DNA of 60,657 nt, from NCBI RefSeq assembly GCF_014892575.1, contig NZ_JADBGI010000008.1, positions 220,627 to 281,283 of the forward strand. The letters are read 5' to 3'. The notes below the pieces were generated by a model. It was not told the DNA's origin. It saw nothing but the letters and a program-made list of their open reading frames with translations, and did not search any database. This document shows positions 42,861 through 52,600 of this stretch, piece after piece. Numbering within the stretch: position 1 is the stretch's first letter; each line of letters starts with the position of its first letter. This stretch comes from Nocardiopsis coralli. GTDB taxonomy: Bacteria; Actinomycetota; Actinomycetes; Streptosporangiales; Streptosporangiaceae. The translations under genes and the position numbers were made by a program.

Positions 42861-43535
42861 TCAGCTGTCGGTGGACCCGTCGCTCTCGAGGTTCTCGGTG
42901 GCGAGCTCGTCGGCGCCGCGCTGCAGGCCCCAACCGCTGATGCCGCGCCAGGCCAGGCGGGCCACCAGCTGCTCGGCGGCGTCCTTGGGGACGGCGCCGT
43001 GGTTGTTGAGCCAGTACCGGGCGCTGGTCTCGGCCATGCCGACCAGCCCGATGCTCAGCAGGTGCGACTCCTCGTCCGAGATGCTGGTGTCCTGGCGGAT
43101 CACCTCGCCGATGAGCTCGGCGCAACGCTGCATCGTCTGCTCGCTCTTCTCCCGCACCGCGGGCAGGTTGCGCAGATCGGACTCGAAGACCAGCCGGAAG
43201 GCCTCTCCGTCGCCGGCGACGAAGTCGAAGTAGGCACGGAAGCTCGCGGCGACGCGCTGTGCGTTGTCGTCGGTGCTCTCCAGGGCCTCGCGCTGCTTCT
43301 CCACGAGGGCCTCGGAGTGCTCCTCGAGCAGGGCCAGGTAGAGCTCCAGTTTCCCTGGGAAGTGCTGGTAGAGCACTGGTTTGCTGACCCCGGCGCGGTC
43401 GGCGATCTCGTCCATGGCCGCGGCGTGGTACCCGCGGGCGACGAAGACCTCCTGTGCCGCGGCCAGGAGCTGGCGTCGGCGCCTGACCCGGGGCAAGCGG
43501 GTGCCCCGGGAGCGGGCGTCTGAAGGAGCTGTCAC
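42861..43535 (-). CDS. TetR-family transcriptional regulator
   Basis: The 224-residue regulator has an N-terminal helix-turn-helix: RRQLLAAAQEVFVARGYHAAAMDEIADRAGVSK and PVLYQHFPGKLELYLALL. A helical ligand-binding domain follows. GTG 43535 has GGAGG 8 nt upstream, better than the ATG 24 bases earlier. It probably represses itself or a neighbouring gene; CCTAC at 43648-43652 with GTAGG at 43659-43663 upstream is a possible operator. The ligand is unknown. Confidence 0.9.
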   Translation of the reverse strand: MTAPSDARSRGTRLPRVRRRRQLLAAAQEVFVARGYHAAAMDEIADRAGVSKPVLYQHFPGKLELYLALLEEHSEALVEKQREALESTDDNAQRVAASFRAYFDFVAGDGEAFRLVFESDLRNLPAVREKSEQTMQRCAELIGEVIRQDTSISDEESHLLSIGLVGMAETSARYWLNNHGAVPKDAAEQLVARLAWRGISGWGLQRGADELATENLESDGSTDS

Positions 43536-43810
43536 ACCCACACCCTCCGAACTCGGCATGGCAGATGCACGCCATACCGAACATCTGCGTGGCTAGTACT
43601 GCCCTGCGCCCCCGCCATCGGTGACGCGTCGCACAGTTTCCTCACATCCTACTCCCGCGTAGGTTCGGCGCGGGCAGGGCCTTCCGGCACGGGCACACGG
43701 GGGAACCGGCCGGAAACACGCGTGCACGGGCGGTGCACGGTCCGGCCGACGGTGCGCCCGGGGCCGGCCCTGAGGGTGACTTCACACCGGTTCCCGTGCC
43801 GCCGGCGGTT

Positions 43811-44041
43811 TCAGCGGTGCTCGTCCTCGTCGTCGCTGCCGGCGTCGATGGACTGCTCGACCACGTCGGCCTCCGATCCTTCGGTGAAGGGGGTGTCGGC
43901 GACCCGCTGCTGCCAGTCCTCCCGCTCACCCGCGGGGGCTGCGTCGGTGCTCTGTTCTGCGGAGTCGGCCTCGGGGACGGCCTCGGCGGGGTCCTCTCCG
44001 GCCCCCGGCTGGTGGTTGCCCGTCTCGTCGTGGGTACTCAC
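43811..44041 (-). CDS. Small acidic protein (76 residues)
   Basis: The protein is rich in Glu, Asp, Ala and Gln, and no hydrophobic core is evident. The tail (EADVVEQSIDAGSDDEDEHR) resembles a family of short acidic proteins I recall from actinobacteria, where DVVEQ recurs. The GTG start has GGAGG 5 nt upstream, which supports translation. Intrinsic disorder is likely. It is divergent from moeZ. Confidence 0.6.
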   Translation of the reverse strand: MSTHDETGNHQPGAGEDPAEAVPEADSAEQSTDAAPAGEREDWQQRVADTPFTEGSEADVVEQSIDAGSDDEDEHR

Positions 44042-44203
44042 GAGGTCCTCCCTACTGTCGCGGCTCTCGCGGACACTACTCTTCCCAGGGTCCGTCGGGG
44101 GTCAACACCTCGGAATGAACTCGGGGGAGGCGGTGGTTGTGATCGAGTGGGACGGTCCAGCGTGCGGGCGCCGTGTCCCACACCTCCCCGAGGTGGGAAT
44201 CAG

Positions 44204-44231
44204 ATACCCCACCCGATAGGTTGGGTATAAG
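44204..44231 (+). promoter_or_regulatory. Putative moeZ promoter -10 inside an inverted repeat
   Basis: TATAAG at 44226-44231 is a good -10 candidate about 90 bases before the GTG. ATACCC at 44204-44209 and GGGTAT at 44223-44228 form an inverted repeat that overlaps it, so a repressor could block RNA polymerase. The -35 region is not clear. Confidence 0.4.
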
Positions 44232-44322
44232 TGCAAGCACGCTTCGCGACCCGCCCCCTCGCCCGGTGGTCCCTCTCGGATTCGGGCGGTGTGAAGCTAC
44301 CAACAGACTTTGAGGAGTCACC

Positions 44323-45486
44323 GTGTCGCTGCCGCCGCTGGTCGAACCAGCCGCCGAGCTGACCGTGGACGAGGTGCGCCGCTACTCGCGCCACCTCATC
44401 ATCCCCGACGTGGGTATGGACGGGCAGAAGCGCCTCAAGAACGCCAAGGTCCTGGTCGTCGGCGCCGGCGGTCTGGGCTCCCCGGCGCTGCTCTACCTCG
44501 CCGCCGCGGGCGTGGGCACCCTCGGGATCATCGACTTCGACGTCGTCGACGAGTCCAACCTGCAGCGCCAGGTCATCCACGGCCAGAGCGACGTGGACCG
44601 CCCCAAGGCCGAGTCCGCGCGCGACAGCATCAAGGACGTCAACCCCAACGTCGAGGTCGTCCTGCACCAGGACCGCCTGGAGTCGGACAACGCCCTGGAG
44701 ATCTTCCGCGGCTACGACCTCGTGCTCGACGGGACCGACAACTTCGCGACCCGCTACCTGGTCAACGACGCCTGCGTCATCCTGAACATCCCCTACGTCT
44801 GGGGCTCGATCTTCCGTTTCGACGGCCAGGTCAGCGTGTTCTGGAACGAGCACGGTCCCCAGTACCGCGACCTCTACCCCGAGCCGCCGCCGCCCGGCAT
44901 GGTTCCCTCCTGCGCCGAGGGCGGCGTCCTGGGCGTGCTCTGCGCCTCCATCGGCTCGGTCATGGTCAACGAGGCCATCAAGCTCATCACCGGTATCGGT
45001 GAGCCGCTGGTCGGCCGCCTGCTGATCTTCGACGCCCTCGAGATGACCTGGCGCGAGGTCAAGGTCCGCAAGGACCCCGACACCGAGCCCGTCACCGAGC
45101 TCATCGACTACGAGGCCTTCTGCGGCACCGTGTCGGACGAGGCGACCGAGGCGGCCGCCGACTCCACCATCACGGCGCCCGAGCTCAAGGAGCTCCTGGA
45201 CAAGAAGCCGGACGACATCTTCCTCGTGGACGTGCGCGAGCCGCACGAGTACGAGATCGTCAACATCCCCGGCGCGACGCTGATCCCCAAGGGCGACTTC
45301 CTCAACGGCAAGGCCCTGGAGCAGCTCCCGCAGGACAAGCGCCTCGTCCTGCACTGCAAGTCGGGCGTGCGTTCGGCCGAGGCCCTGGCCGCGGTCAAGG
45401 CCGCCGGCTTCTCCGACGCCGTGCACGTCGGCGGCGGTGTGCTGGCCTGGGCCAACCAGGTCGACACCAGCCTGCCCACGTACTAG
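44323..45486 (+). CDS. moeZ: Adenylyltransferase/sulfurtransferase MoeZ
   Basis: The 387-residue protein is a ThiF/MoeB-type adenylyltransferase fused to a rhodanese domain. The first domain has YSRHLIIPDVGMDGQ, VVGAGGLGSPALLYLAAAGVG, DFDVVDESNLQRQ and SCAEGGVLG with a conserved Cys near 197. The rhodanese part has DVREPHEYEIVNIPGA and the active-site Cys near 345 (LHCKSGVRSAEA). MoeZ activates and sulfurates the C-terminal Gly-Gly of sulfur-carrier proteins such as MoaD and CysO for molybdopterin, cysteine or thio-metabolite synthesis. The GTG follows GAGGAG. Confidence 0.95.
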   Translation: MSLPPLVEPAAELTVDEVRRYSRHLIIPDVGMDGQKRLKNAKVLVVGAGGLGSPALLYLAAAGVGTLGIIDFDVVDESNLQRQVIHGQSDVDRPKAESARDSIKDVNPNVEVVLHQDRLESDNALEIFRGYDLVLDGTDNFATRYLVNDACVILNIPYVWGSIFRFDGQVSVFWNEHGPQYRDLYPEPPPPGMVPSCAEGGVLGVLCASIGSVMVNEAIKLITGIGEPLVGRLLIFDALEMTWREVKVRKDPDTEPVTELIDYEAFCGTVSDEATEAAADSTITAPELKELLDKKPDDIFLVDVREPHEYEIVNIPGATLIPKGDFLNGKALEQLPQDKRLVLHCKSGVRSAEALAAVKAAGFSDAVHVGGGVLAWANQVDTSLPTY

Positions 45487-45527
45487 GCGTTTCGGCGGCC
45501 GCCCCGCGCGGCCACCACGGCAGCACA

Positions 45528-45565
45528 CACAGCGGTGCCCGGGCCCAGGTCCGGGCACCGCTGTG
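45528..45565 (+). terminator. Terminator after moeZ
   Basis: A perfect 15-bp stem (45528-45542 with 45551-45565, core AGCGGTGCCCGG) is followed by CGTCTTGTG. Confidence 0.88.
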
Positions 45566-45651
45566 CGTCTTGTGGGGTCTACCGAATGGGTACGAACCCC
45601 TCGAAGGCCACCGATCCGACCGGTGGTGGCCCGCTGCTGGGAGGTGGCGCG

Positions 45652-46035
45652 ATGCGTAGAAGGGGACGTTGGGACAACTGGGTGGCGATCGCCGCAGGGC
45701 TCGCCCTCGCACTGAGCTGGACCTGGCACTACCTGCTGGGGTTCCCCGGCGGGCTCATGATGGTGCTGGGCCTCATCACGATCATGGCCTCCACCATCTC
45801 CATCACCCGCCCCGGCGCGGTCTCGAGCGAGGCCGCCGTGACGGGCGCCGGAGTGCTGGCGTTCCTCCTGCCGTGGCTGTTGGCCTTCACCGGCTCGACG
45901 GCGGCGGCCGCGACCGCCTGGGGGTTGGGCGCAGTCATCGCGGTCCTCGGCGTCATCGGCCTGGTCTCGGCCCGCGCCAACGTCAAGCGCGACCCGGAAC
46001 TGGCCTGGGGCAACCACATGCCGCAGTCGGTCTGA
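45652..46035 (+). CDS. SPW-repeat-like membrane protein
   Basis: The 127-residue protein has four hydrophobic helices in two similar pairs. Each pair contains a Trp-rich motif: LALALSWTWHYLLGF and GVLAFLLPWLLAFTG, close to the SPW-repeat pattern (xSPWxLGF). The ATG has GGAGG 7 nt upstream. Function is unknown in this family. It lies between moeZ and the alkyltransferase-like gene. Confidence 0.72.
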   Translation: MRRRGRWDNWVAIAAGLALALSWTWHYLLGFPGGLMMVLGLITIMASTISITRPGAVSSEAAVTGAGVLAFLLPWLLAFTGSTAAAATAWGLGAVIAVLGVIGLVSARANVKRDPELAWGNHMPQSV

Positions 46036-46049
46036 GCACACTGCGCACA

Positions 46050-46077
46050 CGGGGCCGCTCCTTCCGGGGCGGCCCCG
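46050..46077 (+). terminator. Hairpin after SPW-like gene
   Basis: CGGGGCCGC (46050-46058) pairs with GCGGCCCCG (46069-46077). It is separated by only five bases from the 60-bp palindromic element. Confidence 0.7.
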
Positions 46078-46082
46078 TTGCC

Positions 46083-46142
46083 TGGGATCTTGCTACCAGA
46101 GCCGACTTCGGCGCCGATATTGGCGCTGGTAGCAAGATCCCC
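46083..46142. repeat. 60-bp palindromic element, copy 2 (before alkyltransferase-like gene)
   Basis: The arms begin GGGATCTTGCTACCAG and end CTGGTAGCAAGATCCCC, with a short mismatched centre. It aligns without gaps to the reverse complement of the 61-120 element, and about 47 of 60 bases agree, including GAGCCGACTTC in the loop side. Stem differences at positions 15/46 and 16/45 are compensatory (T-A to C-G, G-C to A-T). It lies 8 bases before the next start codon. Confidence 0.85.
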
Positions 46143-46150
46143 GCTCTAGG

Positions 46151-46471
46151 GTGGGCGCTGTGGTGGAGCCCGACGAATACAGCCAGGACGTCCTCGACCT
46201 GGTCGACCGCATCCCCTCCGGACACGTGATGAGCTACGGCGACATCGCCGAGTACCTGGAACGCGGCGGCCCCCGCCAGGTCGGCGCGGTCATGGCCGGC
46301 TGGGGCGGCGCCGTGCCGTGGTGGCGCGTGGTGCGCGCCGACGGCCGCCCGCCCGCCGGGCACGAGGTGCGTGCGCTCTCTCACTACGCGGCGGAGGCCA
46401 CACCCCTGCGCCCGCGCAGCGACCGCGTCGACATGCGCAGGGCACGCTGGGCGGGCCCGCAGGGCTCCTGA
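46151..46471 (+). CDS. Alkyltransferase-like protein (ATL, MGMT family)
   Basis: The 106-residue protein has IPSGHVMSYGDIAEYLE and the MGMT DNA-binding pattern. The active-site PCHRVV reads PWWRVV (residues 56-61), so the methyl-accepting Cys is Trp. ATL proteins bind O6-alkylguanine without repairing it and hand the site to nucleotide excision repair. The GTG start could also be a few codons later. It lies beside adnAB, as in mycobacteria, where an MGMT-like gene is near the same pair. The leader contains the palindromic element. Confidence 0.88.
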   Translation: MGAVVEPDEYSQDVLDLVDRIPSGHVMSYGDIAEYLERGGPRQVGAVMAGWGGAVPWWRVVRADGRPPAGHEVRALSHYAAEATPLRPRSDRVDMRRARWAGPQGS

Positions 46472-46542
46472 ACGCCGGCCGAGGGCTGCCTTCGTCCCGG
46501 GTGATGGCAGAGACGGTCTTTGCCCTTTGATGAACTGGGGGA

Positions 46543-49500
46543 GTGAACTCCTCCCCGTACCGTCTCGTGCGGCGCGCCCACCAGGTGCAGCCGCCGCCCG
46601 TGCTGGACGAGAACCAGCGCCGGGTGGTCGAGCACAAGGGCGGGCCCCTGCTGGTGCTGGCGGGCCCGGGCACCGGCAAGACCACCACGATCGTCGAGGC
46701 CGTCGTCGACCGCATCGACCACCGCGGCATGGACCCCTCACGTGTGCTGGTGCTGACCTTCGGGCGCAAGGCCGCCCAGGAACTGCGCGAGCGCATCACC
46801 GGCCGCCTGCGCCGGACCACGCGCGAGCCCCTGGCGATGACCTTCCACAGTTACGCGTACGCGCTGATCCGGCGCGAGTTCCAGCGCATGGGCGATCACC
46901 CGCCGCGGCTGCTGTCCGGCCCCGAACAGCTCATGGAGGTGCGCGAACTCCTGCGCGGCGAACTGGAGGACGGCGCCGACGGCTGGCCCGAACGCCTGCG
47001 CCCGGCCCTGAACACCCGCGGGTTCGCCGAGGAACTGCGCGACTTCCTCATGCGCGCCCAGGAACGCGGCCTCGACCCCGCATCCCTCGACCTGCTCGGT
47101 ACCGAACGCGAACGGGACGACTGGCGCTCGGCCGCCGGGTTCCTGGAGCGCTACACGGGCCGTTTCGACATCGCGCCCGTGCCTACCCTCAACTACGCCG
47201 AACTCGTGCGGGTGGCCGCCGACATGCTGTCCGACCCCGGGGTGCGCGAACGCGAACGCAACGCCCACGAGGTCGTGTTCGTCGACGAGTACCAGGACAC
47301 CGACCCCGCACAGGAACAGATGCTGCGCGCCCTGGCCGGCAACGGGCGCGACCTCGTGGCGGTCGGCGATCCGGACCAGTCCATCTACGGGTTCCGCGGA
47401 GCCGAGGTGCGCGGCATCCTCGAGTTCCCGCGGCGCTTCCCGACGGCGCGCGGTGAGGACGCCGACGTCGTGGCGCTGCGCACCTGCCGCCGCAGCGGGG
47501 TCGGCCTGCTCGCCGCCTCCCGTGCGGTCGCCCGCCGTCTGCCCGCGGTGGCCGGCGGCGCCCCGGGCCAGATCAACGAGCACCGCGACCTGGTTCCGGG
47601 CGAGGACACCGCGGACGGGACCGTGAAGCTCCTGCAGGCCGACAACGCCGCGCAGGAGGCCGCCGTCATCGCCGACACCCTGCGGCGCGCGCACCTCGTG
47701 GACGGGGTCCCGTGGTCGCGCATGGCCGTGATCGTGCGGTCGTCGGTGCGCCAGACGCCCGTGCTGCGCCGCGCCCTGACCGCGGCGTCCGTGCCCGTGG
47801 TCGTGGGCGCCGACGACCTCCCGGTGGCCGACGAACCGCTCGTGCGGCCCCTGCTGGCGTTGATCCGGTACGGGCTCGCCCCCGGAGAACTCGACGACAC
47901 CGCCGCACGCGAGCTCCTCACCAGTCCGTTCGGGGAGGCCGACACCGTAGGGCTTCGGCGGCTGCTGCGCGCCCTGCGCCGCCTCGACCTCGACCGTGCG
48001 CGGTCCGAGGAGACCGACGAGGGGTACCGGCCCTCCGCGCAGCTGCTCGTGGACGCCCTGCTCGACCCCCGCGACCTCACACTCGTCGACCGCGCCGTGG
48101 CCGCCCCCGCCACACGCGTGGCCACAGCGCTGGCGACCGTGCGCGAACTCGCCGCCGAGGGGGCCGACGCCGAACAGGTCCTGTGGCGGCTGTGGAAGGA
48201 CAGCGGCCTCGCCGACCGGCTCCTGCGCGCGAGCCTGGCCGGGGGACGCAGGGGCGCGGCCGCCGACCGCGACCTCGACTCCGTCGTCGCGCTGTTCGAG
48301 AGCGCCGCCCGGTACTGCGACCGGCTGCCGCCCGGTTCGCCCGAGGGGTTCCTGGAGGACCTCGCCGCCCAGGAGATCCCCGGCGACAGCCTCGCCGAAC
48401 GCGCCCCCGACGGCGAGGCCGTGCGCGTGCTCACCGCCCACCGGTCCAAGGGCCTGGAGTGGGACCTGGTCGTGGTCGCCGGCGTGCAGGAGGGCGACTG
48501 GCCCGACCTGCGCCTGCGGGGTTCGCTGCTGGGGGTGGAGGAGCTCGTCGACGCCGACGTGCACTCCGCCGACACCTCGGGCGCGGCCCTGGCCTCCAAG
48601 CTCCTGGTCGAGGAACGCCGCCTGTTCTACGTCGCGCTCACCCGCGCCCGACACACCCTCGTGGTCACGGCGGTCGGCGGCGAGGACAGCGACCAGCGCC
48701 CCTCCCGGTTCCTGCACGAGATGGCGGCCGGGGACCCCGAACCGGTCAGCACCGGCATGCGCTGGCTGTCCCTGCCCGCGCTCGTGGCCGACCTGCGTTC
48801 GGTGGTCACCGATCCGTCCGCACCCGGCCCGCTGCGCGAGGGCGCCGCCGACCACCTGGCCCGTCTCGCCGAGGAGGGTGTGCGCGGCGCCGACCCCTCC
48901 GAGTGGTACGCGCTGGTGCCCTTCAGCGACGACCGGCCGCTCGCGGGGGAGGAGGAGACCATCCGCGTCTCGCCCTCGCAGGTGGAGAGCTTCACCAACT
49001 GCCAACTGCGCTGGCTGCTGGAGCGCGCGGCCGGGGCCTCCTCCGGCGACTCCGCGTCCGCGCTCGGGACAGTCGTGCACGCGGTCGCCGTGCTCGTGGC
49101 CGAGGGCAGCAGCGCCGACGAGGGCGGCCGGCGTATGGACGAGATCTGGGCCGACCTGGACTTCGGGGGTCCCTGGCAGGCCGACAAACAGCGCGAGCGT
49201 GCCGACACCATGGTCCGCAAGCTCCTCGACTGGGAGGCCGACAACCCGCGCGAGCTCGTCGTCACCGAACAGGGGTTCCGCGTCGAGGTCGGCGGGGTCG
49301 AGATCACCGGACGCGTGGACCGGCTCGAACGCGACGCCGACGGCCGCGCCGTGGTCGTGGACCTCAAGACCGGCGCGAGCAAGGCCGACGACCTCGGCCG
49401 CCACCCCCAGCTCGGCGTCTACCAGATGGCGGTGCTGCAGGGCGCCTTCGAACGCCTCGGCCTGACAGAACCTGGCGGCGCCTCCCTCGTGCAGCTCGGC

Positions 49501-49698
49501 GAGAAGATCAAGAAGGCCCGCGAGCAGGCCCAGCCTCCCCTGGCGCAGGACCCCGACCCCCGGTGGGCCGAGACCCTCGTGCACGAGGTCGCCTCCGGCA
49601 TGGGCGGCTCGCGCTTCACCGCCACCGTCAACCAGGGGTGCAGGTCGTGCGCCGTACGCGCCTGCTGCCCGGTCCAGGACGAAGGACGCCATGTCTGA
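46543..49698 (+). CDS. adnA: AdnA-like helicase-nuclease subunit (UvrD motor plus RecB nuclease)
   Basis: The 1051-residue protein has an N-terminal SF1 motor with Walker A AGPGTGKTTT, VFVDEYQDTDPAQ, VGDPDQSIYGFRGA and late VLTAHRSKGLEWD and LFYVALTRARH. A C-terminal RecB-type nuclease has GRVDRLE and VVVDLKTG. Cys near 818 (TNCQLRW) and the C-terminal GCRSCAVRACC fit the Fe-S staple seen in AddB-type nucleases. The length matches mycobacterial AdnA. The stop overlaps the next gene by 8 bases (ATGTCTGA). Together the two subunits should resect double-strand DNA ends before recombination. The ribosome site is very close to the GTG, so the start is a little uncertain. Confidence 0.9.
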   Translation: MNSSPYRLVRRAHQVQPPPVLDENQRRVVEHKGGPLLVLAGPGTGKTTTIVEAVVDRIDHRGMDPSRVLVLTFGRKAAQELRERITGRLRRTTREPLAMTFHSYAYALIRREFQRMGDHPPRLLSGPEQLMEVRELLRGELEDGADGWPERLRPALNTRGFAEELRDFLMRAQERGLDPASLDLLGTERERDDWRSAAGFLERYTGRFDIAPVPTLNYAELVRVAADMLSDPGVRERERNAHEVVFVDEYQDTDPAQEQMLRALAGNGRDLVAVGDPDQSIYGFRGAEVRGILEFPRRFPTARGEDADVVALRTCRRSGVGLLAASRAVARRLPAVAGGAPGQINEHRDLVPGEDTADGTVKLLQADNAAQEAAVIADTLRRAHLVDGVPWSRMAVIVRSSVRQTPVLRRALTAASVPVVVGADDLPVADEPLVRPLLALIRYGLAPGELDDTAARELLTSPFGEADTVGLRRLLRALRRLDLDRARSEETDEGYRPSAQLLVDALLDPRDLTLVDRAVAAPATRVATALATVRELAAEGADAEQVLWRLWKDSGLADRLLRASLAGGRRGAAADRDLDSVVALFESAARYCDRLPPGSPEGFLEDLAAQEIPGDSLAERAPDGEAVRVLTAHRSKGLEWDLVVVAGVQEGDWPDLRLRGSLLGVEELVDADVHSADTSGAALASKLLVEERRLFYVALTRARHTLVVTAVGGEDSDQRPSRFLHEMAAGDPEPVSTGMRWLSLPALVADLRSVVTDPSAPGPLREGAADHLARLAEEGVRGADPSEWYALVPFSDDRPLAGEEETIRVSPSQVESFTNCQLRWLLERAAGASSGDSASALGTVVHAVAVLVAEGSSADEGGRRMDEIWADLDFGGPWQADKQRERADTMVRKLLDWEADNPRELVVTEQGFRVEVGGVEITGRVDRLERDADGRAVVVDLKTGASKADDLGRHPQLGVYQMAVLQGAFERLGLTEPGGASLVQLGEKIKKAREQAQPPLAQDPDPRWAETLVHEVASGMGGSRFTATVNQGCRSCAVRACCPVQDEGRHV

Positions 49699-52600
49699 AC
49701 CCCACCGCCCCCGCTTCTCTCCCGCCGAGCTCGCCCGCCTGCTCGGACAGCCCGAACCCACCGCGGAACAGTCCGAGGTCGTGGCCGCCCCGCTCGAACC
49801 CGGGGTCGTGGTGGCCGGCGCCGGTTCCGGCAAGAGCGAGACCATGGCCTCGCGCGTGGTCTGGCTGGTCGCCAACGGGTACGTGCGCCCCGAACACGTG
49901 CTCGGCCTGACCTTCACCCGCAAGGCCACCGCCGAGCTGGCCGAACGTGTGCGCAAACGCCTGGACCAGTTGCGCGAGACGGAGCAGCTGCCCGAGGAGC
50001 TCCTCGACGGCGAACCCACCGTCTCGACCTACAACGCCTACGCCGGGCGCATCGTCTCCGACCACGCCCTGCGCGAGGCGGTCGAACCCACCTCCCGGCT
50101 GTTGAGCGAGGGACAGTCCTGGCAGCTGGCGTCCCGCATCGTCGGCGAGTACGACGGCCCGATGGACCACATCACGGTCGGGGCCGACACCGTCACCCGC
50201 CGGACGCTGGAGCTGGCCGGGCAGATCTCCGACCACCTCACCGGGCCCGAGCAGGTGCGCGGCATCGGCCGGTGGCTGCGGGCCGAGGCCGAGAACCTGC
50301 CGAAGAAACCCGCGCCGGCCACGCGCAACCTGCTCTCGGCCCAGCAGCGGCGCGAACAGCTCCTGCCCCTGGTGGAACGCTACGAGCACGCCAAACGCGG
50401 GCGGGAGGTCATGGACTTCGGCGACCAGATGGCGCTGGCCGCCCGCATCGCGCAGAACCACCCCGAGGTCGGGCTGATCGAACGCGGCCGGTTCAAGGTG
50501 GTGCTGCTGGACGAGTACCAGGACACCAGCCACGCCCAGCTCGTGCTGTTGCGCGCGCTGTTCGGCGAGGGGCACGCGGTGACGGCCGTCGGCGACCCCT
50601 GCCAGTCGATCTACGGGTGGCGGGGCGCGGTGGCCGCCAACCTCACCAACTTCCCGCAGGACTTCCCCGCCGCCCCGGGCAGGTCCGCGCCGGTGCGCCG
50701 CCTGGCCACGAGCTTCCGCAACGGCGAACGCGTGCTGCGGGTGGCCGAGCGCATCTCGGAACCGCTGCGCGCCCAGGCCGCCGAGGTCCCGGTGCTGCAC
50801 CCCGGGCCTGCGCGGCGCGGGCGGGGGCACACGCACGCGGCGCTGTTCTCCGGGCAGGTCGAGGAGGCGGAGTGGATCGCCCGCCGCCTCGACGCCTACC
50901 TCGGCGCCGGGCCGCGTGAGCCGGGCGGGCCTCGGCTGGCGCCGGACGGCATCCCCTGGCCCGAGGGGGAAGCGGGTTCCGGAACGGACGGTCGTATCGG
51001 GCCCGGAGACATCGCGGTGCTGTGCCGCAAGCGGTCCCAGTTCCCCGCCCTGCGCGAGGCCCTGGAGGAACGCGGGATCCCCGTCGAGGTCGTCGGCCTG
51101 GGCGGGCTCATGCTCGTGCCGGAGGTCCGCGACATCATCGCCACCCTGCGCGTGGTGCACGACGCCTCCGCCGGCAACGAGCTCGCCCGCCTGCTCACCG
51201 GGCCGCGCTGGCGCATCGGCCCCGGAGACCTGGCCGCGCTGGGCCGGCGCGCAGCCGACCTGGCGCGCAGCACCCGGCGCGACCTCACCACCGACGGGCC
51301 CGAGGGCGACGCCGGCGAGGACGACCTGCTGCGCCGCACCGTCCTGGACCTGACCTCCGAGAGCGGCAGCCTCGTCGACGCGGTGGACGACCCCGGGCCG
51401 GCCGAGCACTACTCCGAGACCGCCTACGCCCGCATCACCCGCCTGGCCGAAGAACTGCGCCACCTGCGCAAGCAGATCGGCCAGCCGCTGCCCGACCTGG
51501 TCACCGAGGTCGAACGGGTGCTGGGGCTGGACATCGAGGTCGCCTCCCGCAGCGGACGCGACCCGCTCTCCGCCCGCGCCGACCTCGACGCGTTCGTCGA
51601 CCACGCGGTGCGGTTCGTCGGCAACAGCGACACCCCCACGCTCGGGAGCTTCCTGAGCTACCTCAACGCCGCCGCGGAGAAGGAGAGCGGCCTTGCGCCC
51701 GGCGAGCGGGTCGGCAGCAGCGACAGCGTCAAGCTCATGACCATGCACGCCGCGAAGGGGCTGCAGTGGCCGGTCGTGGTCGTGCCCGGCATGAGCGAGG
51801 GGTCGGGCGCGCCGCTGTTCCCCACCAAGCTCAAGGCGGGCGACATGTGGATCCAGGGCGAGCACCTGCTGCCGTACCGCCTGCGCGGCGACCGCCTCAA
51901 CCTGCCCGAACTGCGGTCCGTGGACAAGAAGGGCATCGACGACTTCAAGGCGGCCGAGCAGGAACGCCACCGCCTGGAGGAGCGCCGCCTCGCCTACGTC
52001 GCCGTGACCCGCGCGTCCTTCGCGCTGCTGTGCACCGGGCACTGGTGGGGGCGCGACGCGGCCAGCGAGCGGGGGCCGTCGGAGTTCCTCGATGAGGTGC
52101 ACGACGCGTGCGAGGCCGGGGCCGGCACCGTCGACCACTGGGAACCGCGGCCCGACCCGGACGAGGAGGGCCCGCACGGCGACGAGGAGGAGTCCGCCGT
52201 GTGGCCGCCCGAGGAGGAACTGCCCGGGCGGGGGGACCGGCCTTCCGAACCGCCGGAGGAGGGGCCGCGGACCCGGCGCGAGGAGATCCTGGACGGCGCC
52301 GCGATGGTCGAGCAGGCCCGCGCGCGCATGCTCGCGGGGGAGGAGGACCCGGCCGAACGCCCCGCCCCGCCGCCCGGGCTGCGCCACCGGCTCGGCGGGT
52401 GGGAACGCGACACCGAACTCCTGCTCGCCCACCGCCACCAGGAGGGCAGCGGACCCGGCCCCGGACCGGTGGAGGTCGAGCTGCCCGACCACCTGTCCGT
52501 GTCGTCCATGGTGTGGCTGGCCCGCGACCCCGCGGCCCTGGCGCGGCAGATCCGGCGTCCGTTGCCGCGTCCGCCCGCGCCGCACACCCGGCGGGGCACG

